In this document: piece by piece, positions 20,901 through 33,030 of the stretch | How the letters are laid out: each line of letters opens with the position of its first letter | Position numbering within the stretch: the first letter of the stretch is position 1 | Position numbers and translations under genes: made by a program | Notes under the pieces: model-generated | The model's database searches: none | The model's input: only the letters and a program-made list of their open reading frames with translations | What the model was told of the DNA's origin: nothing | Source: Musa acuminata AAA Group | Lineage: Eukaryota; Streptophyta; Magnoliopsida; Zingiberales; Musaceae | Assembly: GCF_036884655.1 (NCBI RefSeq) | Contig: NC_088348.1 | Span: 26,337,501 to 26,401,500 of the forward strand | DNA: 64,000 nt | Direction of reading: 5' to 3'

Positions 20901-23900
20901 ATTCAATAAATCACACACATGATTGTTGACCGAGTATTGGCAGTGGTAGATGATTTATTGATTTAAAAGAGATTCTTTCCCCAATGATAATAAAATTGAT
21001 AAAAATTCAAGTTCTGTACTAAAGGTTATTGGTTTTGGAAGGTTGTTGGTTAGTGTTAACTGCAAATTTCATTCATTTGATCTGTGATACTCATATTAAT
21101 CCTCCATCAGCCATTTGTACCTGGTGACTTGTAAATGGTAGTAAAGGCTCAGCAATATCCCTTTAAAATTTGTACATGGGTGATGGGCCTCAGTTTGACT
21201 TTTTTGTTTCTTATTTATTAGAATGTTCTGATATATCTGTTTGACTCCTTTGTTGTTTAGGTTGTGGATGCAGTTCAGGGAGTGAAGACTACAAATGCAA
21301 GAGGAGAAGTTAAATATCCAATAAAGGTCAGCAATTGTTTAAGCCTCACGTTTATTTGTTGTACAATATGACTTTTGAAGTCCATTGTGAATTTTCATTT
21401 GGAATATGACAATATAATGAGTCCTGTAGTACATCGTTGAACCTATCTCATTCAGTTACATGTCTGTGCTAAATTGTTAATTGTCACCTTTTCTTCTTGG
21501 ATCAACTTGAAGGATATTTGAAGTTTTAGAAACTCGAGTTGCTTTATGATTATCCTGAACTATTTTCTTTGGAAAATGGAGTTGCATGTTAACAAGAACC
21601 TGGACTTGCAAAATTTGTCTATCTATATGTTGGCTAATTTTCTTCAATTTTACATTACTCTGTTTTAATACTTGTAATTAAATTATTTATTTTTATCTGT
21701 TTCTTTCTAGAGTATAAACATATTGAAAGCTCATGGAAAAAGTGCCAAAGATAGCTACTTGCTGAATGGATATGCTTTAAATACTGGCCGTGCGGCTCAA
21801 GGAATGCCTACTAAGGTTGCTCCTGCAAGAATTGCTTGTCTTGACTTTAATCTTCAAAAGACAAAAATGCAGATGGGTGTTCAGGTCCTGGTCACTGATC
21901 CAAGAGAACTTGAAAAAATTCGTGAAAGGTAATTATGTTGTGGATCTTAATTTTGTCCATGTGACTTGCATTAAATAAGTTTAATTGAATTTTTTTCATG
22001 TTAAAGAGATCATAAATAAATTTGTGCAATTTTTGAATTTCTACACAATTTTAAATTTTAGTTTATTTATGCTTAATTTGCCCAAGTATTGTGGCATGCT
22101 TTTCTTCCAAGTTGGTTTTGAAGAACTTTTTTTTTTGGCACTGGAAATGTGAATCCTGCTGTGTTGTATGATTATTTCTCTTCTCTAACAATTAAGCTAT
22201 TAGTTGTATCTTTCTTTCATAGCCAAGATATGTTCCTTTTTTACTATGGATATGATGATTATACAATTTGGTCAGGCCATGTTGAGATGTTGAGAAATCT
22301 TTCCAATATAAAGTAATCCACATAAGCAAATGACCAAGTGGTTCATGACAGGACCACTATAGCCAGAGTTTTCATTGTGTCAGGTATGAGCAAATGGGTT
22401 TTAGAATCTTTGCTACTATTAAATGCTCTTTTGAACCCCAAATTAAGGGTAGCATGCACTGAAGGTATCAGACTTTCAGATTTATCTTAATGCAGTCTGT
22501 TCAGGAACTACATCCTTATCGGATGTAGTTTGTCACTTTTATTTTTCTGACTTAATTAACTTAGCACTTCAATTAAAACATCTGAAGTGCATTGACGAGT
22601 AGAATATATTACTGCAATAGAAGTTTTGTTTTTTGTGTCAGAAAAGCCATGCTTATTTCTGCTGCATGAACAATTTCGTTAATTCTTTTGTTCTGTATTT
22701 TCTCTGCACTTATCATTGGTTGAATTTCCAGTCCATTTTGTTTGTTTTGTGGTATTGCATTCATTTGCAGCTTGAAATCCATCCTTGCAAGATAACTCTG
22801 CAAAAAGAAAAGAAAATCCCAATATTTTGTTGGATTTTCAGTCTTTTTTGCTCTGCTGAAAACATTCCAGTTTATTTCTGATTTGTCTTGCTAAGTATAT
22901 CCAAGTTGCACATTACAAGACTAGATAATAAAGGAAACATATTGATAGAGAAAAGAGTTCTTCCAAATTGGAAGAACCATGCTATCTGGACCAACTAGAT
23001 TTTTTGTTCCCACTTTCTGGCAGTTCAAGTCTCTCTGTTCACAGTACTATTTTTTATGCTTATGTTTTCTGCTGACTTTTTTTTCTCCAAATAATTGTAT
23101 CCTTGAAAATACCAGTATTGCACTGTATTCTTGGCTTTTAGATATCCATTAAGCACCACTTATATGTTATCTGGCTGGAATAATAGAAACCTTCAATGCA
23201 TACTGATTTGCTCATTTGTTTATCTCATCATGAGTTTATTTGGGTTTAATGCCATCTCAAACCTGCCAGGGAAGCTGATATCACGAAAGAGCGTATCCAG
23301 AAGCTTCTGAAAGCTGGTGCTAATGTTGTACTAACAACCAAGGGAATTGATGATATGTCTCTAAAGGCATGTATTTCTCAACTTGTGGTTATCATGTTGA
23401 CTTTTTCTTCAGAAGTAGCCAAGTTCCTTTTTTTAACTGAGGTATAAGGTTGTGAGCTGTATATTTAATTGGTTTTTTGGTTTTTTGTTTCAGTAATTTC
23501 CAATGCATATGTGACTGTATTGTTGTAATACACCCCAATGATGGCATGCTGGACTATTAACTGGAAATTGACTCAGTACTGCTTATGTTGTTAAATCCAT
23601 CCTAGCAGTAAATAGAGGTAGTTTTTTCTTGATGTGGACATACTATGCACTAGCCTATTTGAGTTATCATGAAAAATTCGGAATTTCTTATTGTCAATTA
23701 TTTATCCATGATGATAGACAATCTCTCAATTACCTTCTCGAGGAGAGCTGCTTCCGGTTGATCCATTTAATTATTGTTGATAATTTTTCACTTAAAATCT
23801 TATCATTCTTCTATCCAGTTTCATGTTGCCATCAGTATCCACATATCTGCTTAAATTTGTTAGTGATGCCGGTCTGGATTCTGATGTTTGTAACTTTGAT

Positions 23901-26900
23901 TTGTCATTCCCCTTTCATATGTTTGATGTTGTGGTATAAAGGTTTTTTTGCATTGATGCCCTTTCAGTACTTTGTCGAGGCTGGGGCTATTGCTGTGAGA
24001 CGTGTTCGCAAAGAGGATTTACGTCATGTTGCAAAAGCAACTGGGGCGACTGTGGTAAGACCTCAATTGTCATAACTGCAATCTTCTTGGATCTTTTTGG
24101 TTTTTACTTGATCTGCTTGAGGTTCATCACACCCACATATACACCTTACTCAAGCTTAAGTTAATCAAAATTTTGGTATATTCCTTACTAGACTACCCAC
24201 ATATACAGCTCACTTAGGCTTGTGCACACCTCTGCCTGCTTTACATATTTATTTGTTTCTTTTCCTACGTGATCAACAAGTTTTGACAATCTGCCATGGT
24301 GTTGATTAATATTTATTTTGGTCCCTTGCAGGTCACCACATTTGCTGACATGGAAGGAGAAGAAACTTTTGATTCGTCTTTTCTTGGACATGCAGATGAA
24401 GTCATTGAGGAGCGTATCGCTGATGATGATGTAATTTTGATTAAGGGCACAAAGAACACTAGTGCGGTCTGTGGTTTCTTCTTGCCAATGTTGTTTAAGA
24501 CTTCGAGTTTGCTTCCTGGAATTTTTTTATCGACCAGTCGTTTGTGTGCATTAACAACTTCCTGTTTTCTTCATTAGGTCTCATTGATTCTTAGAGGTGC
24601 TAACGACTATATGCTTGATGAGATGGATCGGGCCTTACATGATGCGTTGTGCATTGTTAAGAGGACCCTGGAGTCGAATACGGTAAATCCTGACAACTGA
24701 ATCTTGGGGATAACATTTTGTGTTGGTGGCTATTTAAGTGCCCAAAACTGTAGAGCCTTTTTCTTGTCGAGTAGCCCCCATAAAAGAACGTTTCTCCAAG
24801 TTATTTGCAGAACATTTGGCCTTTGGCCTTTGTTGTGATTTTACTTTTCTTTTCTTTTCATTTTAGTTGCTTTTGTATCTTGGTATTCTTTTTTGAAGCT
24901 ACAGCAATTTTGACACTTTGTTTGGTTCCAGCTTGGCTTGGGCCCATACTGACATGTCTGAGGCCCGACCTTGCTTACCATAAAGTGGTCAACAATAGAC
25001 CTGGCAGAGCGCTTCTGAGCCCATACTAGTACTAATATGGCTTTCTTGACAATATTTATACTTTATAGTCTGAGGAGTGAGAAACATGAAAGAAGGAACC
25101 CAAATCTCCTAATCCATCCATCTGCTGCCACCAAGCAATACTGTTGCTACTACAGGTCACAGTGGGTCTCAGAACTCAGAAGAACTACACAATGTTGCTG
25201 ACATTGGTTGGTGTTTGTGGTGGCTAGAGGGGAACTGTGGATAAAACGGAAGGGATGGAGGGAGAGGAGGAGAGAAGGGAGGTGGTAAAGGGGAAGTCAG
25301 TCTTGCCTTTCGGGGCTGTAGAGGTTAAAAGCAGCACACTTGGCAGAGTTGAAGGTGCCTTCTTCCTTAGGTTACAGATGTTGGCCACTGAAGGACTCAT
25401 CAGCAAGTGAAGGGCGTGCCAGATGGCAGGTAGCAATTCAACATGAACTGGAAACAGCAAAGCATCAAGGAGAGGGTGTTCTATTGTATCTTTATCTTAA
25501 TATGAAATGGGCTTGTTTGACCATTGAATTGTTCCAAGCAAAACAGAGTTGAGTTTAAGCAGCTTGTTTGAGAAACATTTGATCTTGGTTAAGTTCCTGC
25601 AGCCTATATAACTTGGCCCTGATTCAACTTAAGTAAGGTTCCACTCAACAGGCCCTAGCTAGGTTGAGCCCATTGCTAGCCTTATGCATAAGGCTCTGCA
25701 CTTACAATATGCAGTATAATCTTAGATGTGAAGCATGCCCATTAATAATTTGCAAAAGCACAGAAAAGTGATAAAATATACAGTTTATATTTTCTCTTTC
25801 TTATAATTGTCTCAACTGTTACTATTTTTTTGGTGCTATTAAAAATATAGTACATAACAATATGATCATCACTTGAAATTTTTACTGGATTGCTATAACT
25901 TGCAAGTTTTTAAACGAGTATAGATGCAATGATGCATCCCTTTTTTTTTTGGATTCCACTACTTTTGTCAATTAGATCATATTCATTAGTTTTGCACTTT
26001 TTAAGTGGCAAAAGTGGAAGGTCTATGGCATATTGTAGGAATGTGTATGAAAAAAGTAGTGATGTTAATGTATGTTTCCTGCTATATCAGTTCAATCCAG
26101 TACATTTTTTGGTGTTTCTAACATGTATATGTTAAGTCAGATGGAAAAGAAATGGTTTTCTTATCTTAACTGCCTCTCAAATGAAGACACAAGAAACTGA
26201 CAATATCACTACTTTCTCAAAGGCCTGTTCAGTGATTTGATTAATAAAAGTTATAGAGAGAGAAAATAGAACCTTCTAGTTTATCAAGATTTATTTCATG
26301 AACTTCAGTTCAAATAACAGTTTAAAAGACCTTTCCTTTTTTTCCATTTCAAAAACTTAAACTATTTGAATCTTATAATTAATCCTTGCATAAGTTGGTG
26401 ATATAGGTTGTTGCTGGTGGTGGTGCTGTGGAGGCTGCACTGTCTGTGTACTTGGAGTATCTGGCTACGACATTGGGATCTAGAGAACAGTTGGCAATTG
26501 CAGAGTTTGCTGAATCTCTTCTGGTTATACCTAAGGTTGCTAGTAGTTATGTCTTAATCTTTGGTGTTTGTTTGAGATAATATTACATGTATGACAAAGC
26601 TTGAAATTGTGCAATAGGTACTTGCTGTCAATGCTGCTAAAGATGCCACTGAGTTGGTTGCAAAACTCCGGGCTTATCATCACACTGCCCAAACAAAGGC
26701 AGATAAGCAGCACCTTTCGAGGTATCAGGGGAAGTCATAATTTAATCATTTATGAAACATTTGTTTCCTCTTTGTTGCCTCTTTTCTAGAACTTGTTAAT
26801 TAGTTTATTTTACACCTGATGCCTTTAGTTAATCTGGTTTGTCTGCTTTCAAATTCTTTTCTTGATCTCATGGTGAGAATTTGGCAAGTTCATCCCTTTG

Positions 26901-28939
26901 TAATATAATGTTATTTCCATCATAATAATTGAAGCAGTGGTTGTTACGGACACTAGTAACCACTCGATCCCATGTTATTATTATGTTCAAGTACATTGAC
27001 CCAGAACTTCTCTGCCCATAACAAGAACTTGAGCAGTAATTTAAAAAGCGCTAGGCGCCAAAAGGCGCCAAGGTCGAAAAACGCCCGAGGCGCTAGGCGC
27101 TCGCCCAGGCGCTCGCCCGAGCGAAGCGAGACGCTAAAATATAAAAATATAAAATATAATTAATAAATATAATTATTTAAAATTTTAAATAAAAATATAA
27201 AAATATATAATATAATTAATAAATATAATCATATTAAGAATATAAACCTGCTGACGGAGAAACGAGGAAGCAGCGACGAGTGGTGGCGGCAGCAGCGGCG
27301 GGGGAGCGGCGGCAACAACGGCGGCAAGCGGCGACAGCGACAGCAGCAGCAGCAGCGACGAGCGGCGGCAGCGACAGCAGCAGCGACAGCGGGAAAGGGA
27401 AAGGGAGAGGAAGGCGCGAGCAGCGGGAGGCCTCGAGGGAGGCGCGAGCAGCGGGAAGGCTCGCGAGAGGGCTCGCAGGAGGCAAGAGGGCTCGAGGGAG
27501 GCGCGAGCAGCGGGAAGGCTCGCGGGAGGGCTCGCAGGAGACGCGAGCAGCAAGAGGGCTCGCGGGAGGCGCGAGCAGCGGGAGGGCTCGCGGGAGGCGC
27601 GAGCGGCGGGAGGGCTCGCAGGAGGCGCGAGCAGCGAGAGGGCTCGCGAGCAGCGGGAAGGCTCGCGGGAGGCGCGAGGCGCGAGCAGCGACAGCGGCAG
27701 CGGGAGCAGCGGCAGCGAGCGACGAGATCGCGATCGGGATCGAGAGCGGCAGCGGTAGCAGGTTAGTGTTGGGTTAGGGTTGGGGTTATATCGGTTTAGT
27801 TGGTTCGATTGAACCAACTAACAACCGAACCAGCCTTGGTTTACCCAGGTGCTCGCCCGAAGCGCCCAGCGCCTGGGCTCGGGCGAGCGCCCAGGCGGCG
27901 CCTGTTTGAAGCGCGCCGCCTGGGACATTAGCGAGGCGCTCGGGCCTCGCCTCGCCTCGCCCGAGCGCCTAGGCGAGCGCCCGAGCGCCTTTTGCAATCA
28001 CTGAACTTGAGTGATGTTGCTATTGGAAAATTGAAGCCTATACTGCCTACTTGTCCTCATGAGTACCTATAGTTTCCTTTCTATGAACATTTGAATTCCA
28101 TTAGCATCCTGAATGATACATGAGTCTCCTTGGTCATCAATCATGACTTTTTCAATGATCTGTGGGCATAAGATGTGCATTCTGCAGTTAGAACCGCTTA
28201 GACATACTCGAAAATATGTTACGGATTTATTTGTATCCATACAATAATTCTTTGTGGATGTTAAGATGCTTGAATAAAATGAATGGTTGGCACAATATTC
28301 TTTCCTTTCTATGAACATTCGAATGCCATTAGCATCCTGAATGATACATGAGTCTCCTTGATCATCAATCATGACTTTTTCAATGATCTGTGGGCATAAG
28401 ATGTGCATTCTGCAGTCAGAACCGCTTAGACATACTCGAAAAGATGTCACGGATTTATTTGTATCCATACAATAATTCTTTGTGGATGTTAAGAAGCTTG
28501 AATAAAGTGAATGGTTGTCACAATATTCTTATATCGACTTTGTTATAATGCAGCATGGGTTTGGACCTTTCGAAAGGTACAACTCGGAACAATCTTGAAG
28601 CTGGAGTTATCGAGCCTGCAATGAGCAAAGTGAAGATCATACAGGTAAAAAGTGTTTCTGACTTGACCGTGCTGCTGTAATTGCTTGGATTATTATGGTT
28701 ATCATCAAATCCGTACTTTTGATTTGTGCCTCTCTTTATAGCAGCACAATAACTAACATGTGGGCAGCAAATTTTGTTTATTATATTACATCTGCAAGAA
28801 AATGACTTTGAATATCACCAAATTTTGATGTGCTGTTTATTTGTGACCACAGTTTGCGACTGAGGCAGCTATAACAATTCTTCGGATCGATGATATGATT
28901 AGGCTCATCAAAGATGAAAGGGAGAACGAAGAGGATTAG
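17989..28939 (+). CDS. CCT1: T-complex protein 1 subunit alpha (CCT1/TCP-1 alpha)
   Basis: Exons: 17989-18061, 18149-18213, 19718-19807, 19892-19978, 20094-20153, 20302-20352, 20452-20547, 21261-21326, 21711-21928, 23270-23366, 23968-24054, 24332-24466, 24578-24682, 26407-26535, 26618-26721, 28554-28644, 28853-28939. They join to 546 aa, the usual subunit length. It is one of eight subunits of the cytosolic group II chaperonin that folds actin, tubulin and other proteins using ATP. Motifs seen: [19 protein letters not shown], the ATP-site [41 protein letters not shown], and [35 protein letters not shown] at the end (in two exons). Alpha-subunit identity rests on the start [18 protein letters not shown] and on [15 protein letters not shown]. 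Intron 10 has a GC donor. Intron 15 carries a 969-bp inserted element and a 228-bp duplication. A 250-bp relic of its intron 2 lies at 8084-8335. Confidence 0.96.
23367..23967 (+). other. GC-AG intron 10 of CCT1
   Basis: The donor reads CTAAAG then GCATGT; the acceptor is CCTTTCAG. Only this join keeps [20 protein letters not shown] in frame. Using the nearby GT of GCATGT would shift frame. Confidence 0.88.
24683..26406. other. CCT1 intron 13 (1.7 kb), no recognised gene
   Basis: Long intron with a G+C-moderate middle (about 24900-25700) that differs from its AT-rich surroundings. The middle contains GGGCCCATACTGACATG and several short frames. It may be a degraded insertion, but I found no terminal repeats. 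Confidence 0.5.
27034..28002. mobile_element. 969-bp GC-rich terminal-inverted-repeat element in CCT1 intron 15
   Basis: GAACTTGAG occurs at both flanks (27025-27033 and 28003-28011), a 9-bp target duplication as in Mutator-like elements. The ends are imperfect inverted repeats: AGTAATTTAAAAAGCGCTAGG on the left against AGTGATTGCAAAAGGCGCT reading in from the right, followed on both sides by GGCGC/CTCGCCCGAGCG-rich DNA. Inside are an AT-rich block (27130-27245), a purine-rich, GC-rich low-complexity block built on GGCGCGAGCAGCGGGAGG units (about 27270-27760) and a moderate tail. No transposase is present, so it is non-autonomous. The Ala/Arg-rich frames on both strands are products of composition. 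Confidence 0.82.
28073..28528. repeat. Two-copy 228-bp tandem duplication in CCT1 intron 15
   Basis: Copies 28073-28300 and 28301-28528 both begin tttcctttctatgaacat and end cacaatattc. They differ at only a few positions. 228 is a multiple of three, so a - strand open frame passes through both copies with a repeated peptide (for example [17 protein letters not shown]); it shows no other coding evidence. The array ends only 25 bases before the exon 16 acceptor. Confidence 0.93.
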
Positions 28940-31624
28940 ATAACTGGCATGGTGTTCAAACACAAGTGATTCGCTGGATTTTCTTCTCTTATAGGTTGCC
29001 ATTTGTGTTTCTATTCTCCTACGAACAGGAATTTGTAAACCGTGTGAGACATTTAAATCTGATTACCACATATTGCTTGACCTTTCATTAGATTCCGTAG
29101 TTAGGGTTTTTTATTCTCCCAAGTTTTTAAAGATGTTTGGGTTACCAAGAAAGGCTAACGAGAAAATAGTGCTGAATCTATGCATTTGCATTGTAGGTTG
29201 TCGAGCTGGCAGAAACATCGATTTAGAGACCCACGTAATGTGCAGATATCTAAGATTGTGTTGAGCCATCTCAAAATCATCATAAAGCATGCCGTCTTGT
29301 GGGTAAAATACCCATCAAAGAACTATATGGTCTTACGGTGACTGAATGGTACGTAAAATTCGTGCAATAGTCTCAGAAGACTTCATTTCGAAAAGAGATA
29401 TATTAGCATCTTAACCTCGTCCATGGTTCTGATGAGCAATGTCGACACATTTATTTAATCCAGTCTCATCCCTTAATTTAGCATATTTCATTAAGCTATT
29501 CATACCTTTGCAGTTGATCATTTAATTACTTGGGTCCATTTTTTATACCGAAGATTCAAAGTGCATAACCATTAGAGTACTTACAATATTATTAGTCACA
29601 TCATACTTATCCAAACTGTTACATTCTTTGTTCCATCAGAAATTCTCATTCTTGAGTTGTATGACTAACATTCTCTATATAAGCAAAAAATGAACTGAAG
29701 AACAATAATAACAACATCAACAATAATAATGATTTCTAAGGTACACTAATAATAATGTTCTGCTGTACAGTGATAAGGTTACAAATATGAAAGAATTTTT
29801 TGTGTGATACAACTAAAATACATAATTGTTTACAACAGTATAGATGTTATATTACTGACAATGTATCTCCAAGGCTGATAGCAGGTGGAGGACACTACCT
29901 CAATTCACCACCAAGAAAAGCATTGCCAACTGGTGTACTTTAAATACCGCTCTCCTGCCCGCATTAGAGTTCTCTTTTGAGACTTCATAAGCCTCTGATG
30001 CCCTACAGAATGATGATCAAGTTGCTTTTCAGTGGATAATAAGGTATCATTAAGGAGTTCGTTAAAAGATACACAACTGCATTACACATTGGTAGATAAT
30101 ACCATTTCAATTCTGTAATTTAATACTAAATTTTAAGGTTTTTAAGTATTGAGTTTGTCAGCATATTAAAACAACAATGGTCAAATAATCCGTCGATGCA
30201 TATTGAATTTGGACACAACCACCATTTGTGTCATCAAAGTGAGAAAGCAGTGGGTAGTGGATAGGTTCTTGACAGAAAAATTACAACCATTGCTTTATCT
30301 ACCCTCCATCCATCAGAAAAGGGGGGGAAAAAATGAAATCTAAAGAACTTCGGATGAATCAAGATAAGGGAAATGATAAGACAGGAGTTCAGCAGCAAGA
30401 AAAACAAAAGAGAAAATTAGGATGAAGCAACAAACGCAAAACAGAAATAGGAAAAGCAAGAAAGTAATCTGAAGTAATGGTGATCAGTTCATAAGGTAAT
30501 ACATGAAAGACAGTACTGAAATCATAACTTCAGCTAACATGAGGTCCAATAAATTAAAGTCATGGTTTGGGAGCCCACTGTCGCTTATAAGGTACCAAGG
30601 CTTCTTCACAACAGATACTTGACATGGATCCTCAATTGATGAAGAAGCATGAGCATGGCAATCCTCCTCTAGTAATATAATCGGTTAGTAAATAAGAAAT
30701 AATATTAAACTGAATTCCAGATAACAGTGTCCAAAGAAAGAACCTTCTAACGAAAACTCTCATAGTTTCTTTAAAAGCCCTTCTAAATTAAAGAAAAAGC
30801 TCTCATATTTTCTTCCTTCGACAACCATGTCTTCTATTCTTTTACCTTATCATTTACCTTATCCTTCGACAACCGAGCTGCAAAACGACAGGCATCGCCA
30901 GCAGCAGATCAACGATCCACAAGTTTTAGCTATCAAAATATCCAAAATAACTTACTTTAGAATGTCTGTGAACGCACCATAAGAAAACCATAACTCAGTT
31001 TCCAGGATCGGTTGTGAACACCGATGTACTGTAGGTGAGCCTACTACCTTTCACACAAGGACAGCCATTACCGCCGAAATGTGTGAATGGCTAACAAATC
31101 ACCAGCTTACTTTCCTTTAGCTGCCAATGTGATGTGCCCTTAGAACAACCTCTCCCAATCCAAATACATAAACATCTTTAAGCCCCATACTCTTTTCCTC
31201 AGCCAACTATAATAACTAAAGCCATCCTAAAGTCGTACAGAAACTAACTAGGCATCAGATTAAACATAGAATGTCACCCTTGGCTAATTGACTATCATAT
31301 GTTCCAGGGTAGAAAAGGAGCTAAGCAAATGCAAACATCAAAGTAGAGTAGCTAAAATGATATCATTCATTGAAGAAGAACAACAGCCACTATAAAAGAA
31401 TTTACCGTTCCCATTGTATAATTACCGGAGACATCAAACTTCAAATTTGTTTCCATTTTTTTCATAGGGAACTGTTCTTCAATTTTCCAATGTTAGTGAA
31501 TGCGTCTAAAAAGAAACCGCAATCAAAAGTTACCTCAAAGGACGCAAACACACAGTTACTATCGGTGTGCTTACTGACCATTCACACAAAGATTACAGCC
31601 ATTACAGCTGCGAGGGTGTGACTG
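28940..31624. other. CCT1 3' flank and intergenic DNA
   Basis: CCT1 3' flank followed by AT-rich DNA. Two diverged copies of a phrase with cacacaag/acagccattac and gtgtga-tggctaa occur near 31005-31100 and 31575-31640. On the - strand, exon-like stretches occur at about 30480-30655 (open for about 60 codons, containing SVVKKPWYLISDSG) and 29930-30000, each preceded by an acceptor-like AG. I could not chain them into a gene. Confidence 0.4.
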
Positions 31625-31990
31625 GCTAATTGGCCACCGGCATAAACTCTCTCATAGCTCCGATTTCAGAAGAGACCTTTATCGAAATAGCAATGAAGTG
31701 ATAGCATGAAGCTAATACCTCGCTCCTCCCACTGGAAACCACCTTATCCAAACGCTGTCGCAAAGCCCAAGTCTTCAGCCGCACTGCATAACAACAGAGA
31801 AGGAAAGAAGTCAAGCATTTCGCCTACCTCGTCTTGCTCAAGGTTCGCAGATCCAGTTTCGCCATCTCGGAACCCTAAGTGGCGAAAGACCATGATGACG
31901 GGGATTGATCGCCTGAAGGAACTCCTCGACCGTGGTGGCGGCGAGGAAGATCGAAGGCCTCGTCTCCATGTCGAAGGGAAATTGGCCGGC
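31625..31990 (-). other. Possible 5' end of an unidentified - strand gene
   Basis: Base composition rises sharply and the - strand reads like a leader and first exon. An ATG at 31969 opens METRPSIFLAATTVEEF and continues for 43 codons to a TGA. An overlapping frame from a later ATG gives MVFRHLGFRDGETGSAN and reaches a good donor (GACGAG then GTAGGC). A second donor-like GCGAG/GTATTAG lies near 31718. I cannot tell which frame is used and recognise no family. Exon-like pieces at about 30.5 and 29.95 kb on the same strand could belong to it. Confidence 0.35.
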
Positions 31991-32269
31991 GAAGGTCGAG
32001 AAGAGAGATGGGTTTCAAGCATTCATCGAGAGATTCGAACCGTTGGATGCTTCAGTCAGTAGACGTGTCGTCCATCGGACGGGTGCTTATGCGACGGATA
32101 GAGGTCCGCATACAACCGTTGTGCGGTCCCATTCCCCCAAATGGTCGACGGATAAACCCTACTACGCCAGATTAAAATCAGATGTGGTAGTCGATAGAGG
32201 TCCGCTCTCTCCGCCGCCCGTGACGCATAAGTCGAATCATCCGGTAGTATGCGCTCGTTAATATATCTT

Positions 32270-32830
32270 TAATAATTCGATATTTACATAAATTATATTG
32301 ATATTCTTATATCTAAGTTTATTTACCTTAACAATATTAATTTTATTAATAAAAATAAAATAAAAAAAAATATATTTTTAATATTCTAACTTATAATTAT
32401 GGATGGTGTTGGTGGCGATGGACGATGGTATTGCTAGGAGCTACAAATAACTGTTGTGAATAATGAGAACGACGATGAGAGATGAGGGTCGCTCTATATT
32501 TGTGTCGACATTGACATAGTCATCGAGAATTGAAAAGATAATTGTATTGACGTTGACACAAATATAGAGTAACCTTTACCTCTTGTTATCACTCTCCTCA
32601 TCCATAATAGTCACTTACAGGACCCAGCAGTACCATCGTCCATCACCATTAATTAGAACGTTAAAATTATCTTTTTATTTTTTTTATTTTTATAATTTTT
32701 ATTAGAAAAACTAATAATATTAATGTAAATGAACCTAGATATTTTATTTTTGTAATTATAAGGGTATCAATATAATTTTAAAAAAATATAAACATTGAGA
32801 TACTAAAAGTCATTTATAAAGGATAATTTA
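32270..32830. mobile_element. Foldback/MITE family member, copy 1
   Basis: The two ends are long imperfect inverted repeats. Left: atattgatattcttatatc...tttatttaccttaacaatatt. Right, reversed: tatattgatacccttataa...ttcatttacattaatatta. A GC-richer core has words such as gtgtcgacattgacat and ctcctcatccataatagtca, closing with gttaaaattatctttttatt. The same ends and core words recur at about 34.2 and 56.1 kb. Confidence 0.7.
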
Positions 32831-32984
32831 TAATTAATCCTAATAATATACATATCATATCCTATAAAGATTTAATATCCTCTACAAGTAACATAATAAT
32901 GTATATAAGGCTTAGCCATCATTATGATATGTCCTTTAGTTTTGTCTAGGGATAATCATTTCATACTAAGTCTTTAATCATGCT

Positions 32985-32990
<6 letters not shown>

Positions 32991-33028
<38 letters not shown>
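32991..33028. repeat. (TA)n microsatellite
   Basis: About 19 TA units in AT-rich intergenic DNA. A further TA/TTTA-rich tract follows at 33310-33360. Confidence 0.95.

Positions 33029-33030
<2 letters not shown>

Noticed and set aside
27280..27777. 165-aa + frame and overlapping - frames rich in Ala, Arg, Ser and Pro
   Set aside because: They are open in several frames because the DNA is a GC-rich repeat inside a transposable element in a CCT1 intron. No domain or start context.
28067..28468. 133-aa - frame with two repeated halves
   Set aside because: It results from the 228-bp intronic tandem duplication, whose unit is a multiple of three. No homology is recognised and it lies antisense in a CCT1 intron.
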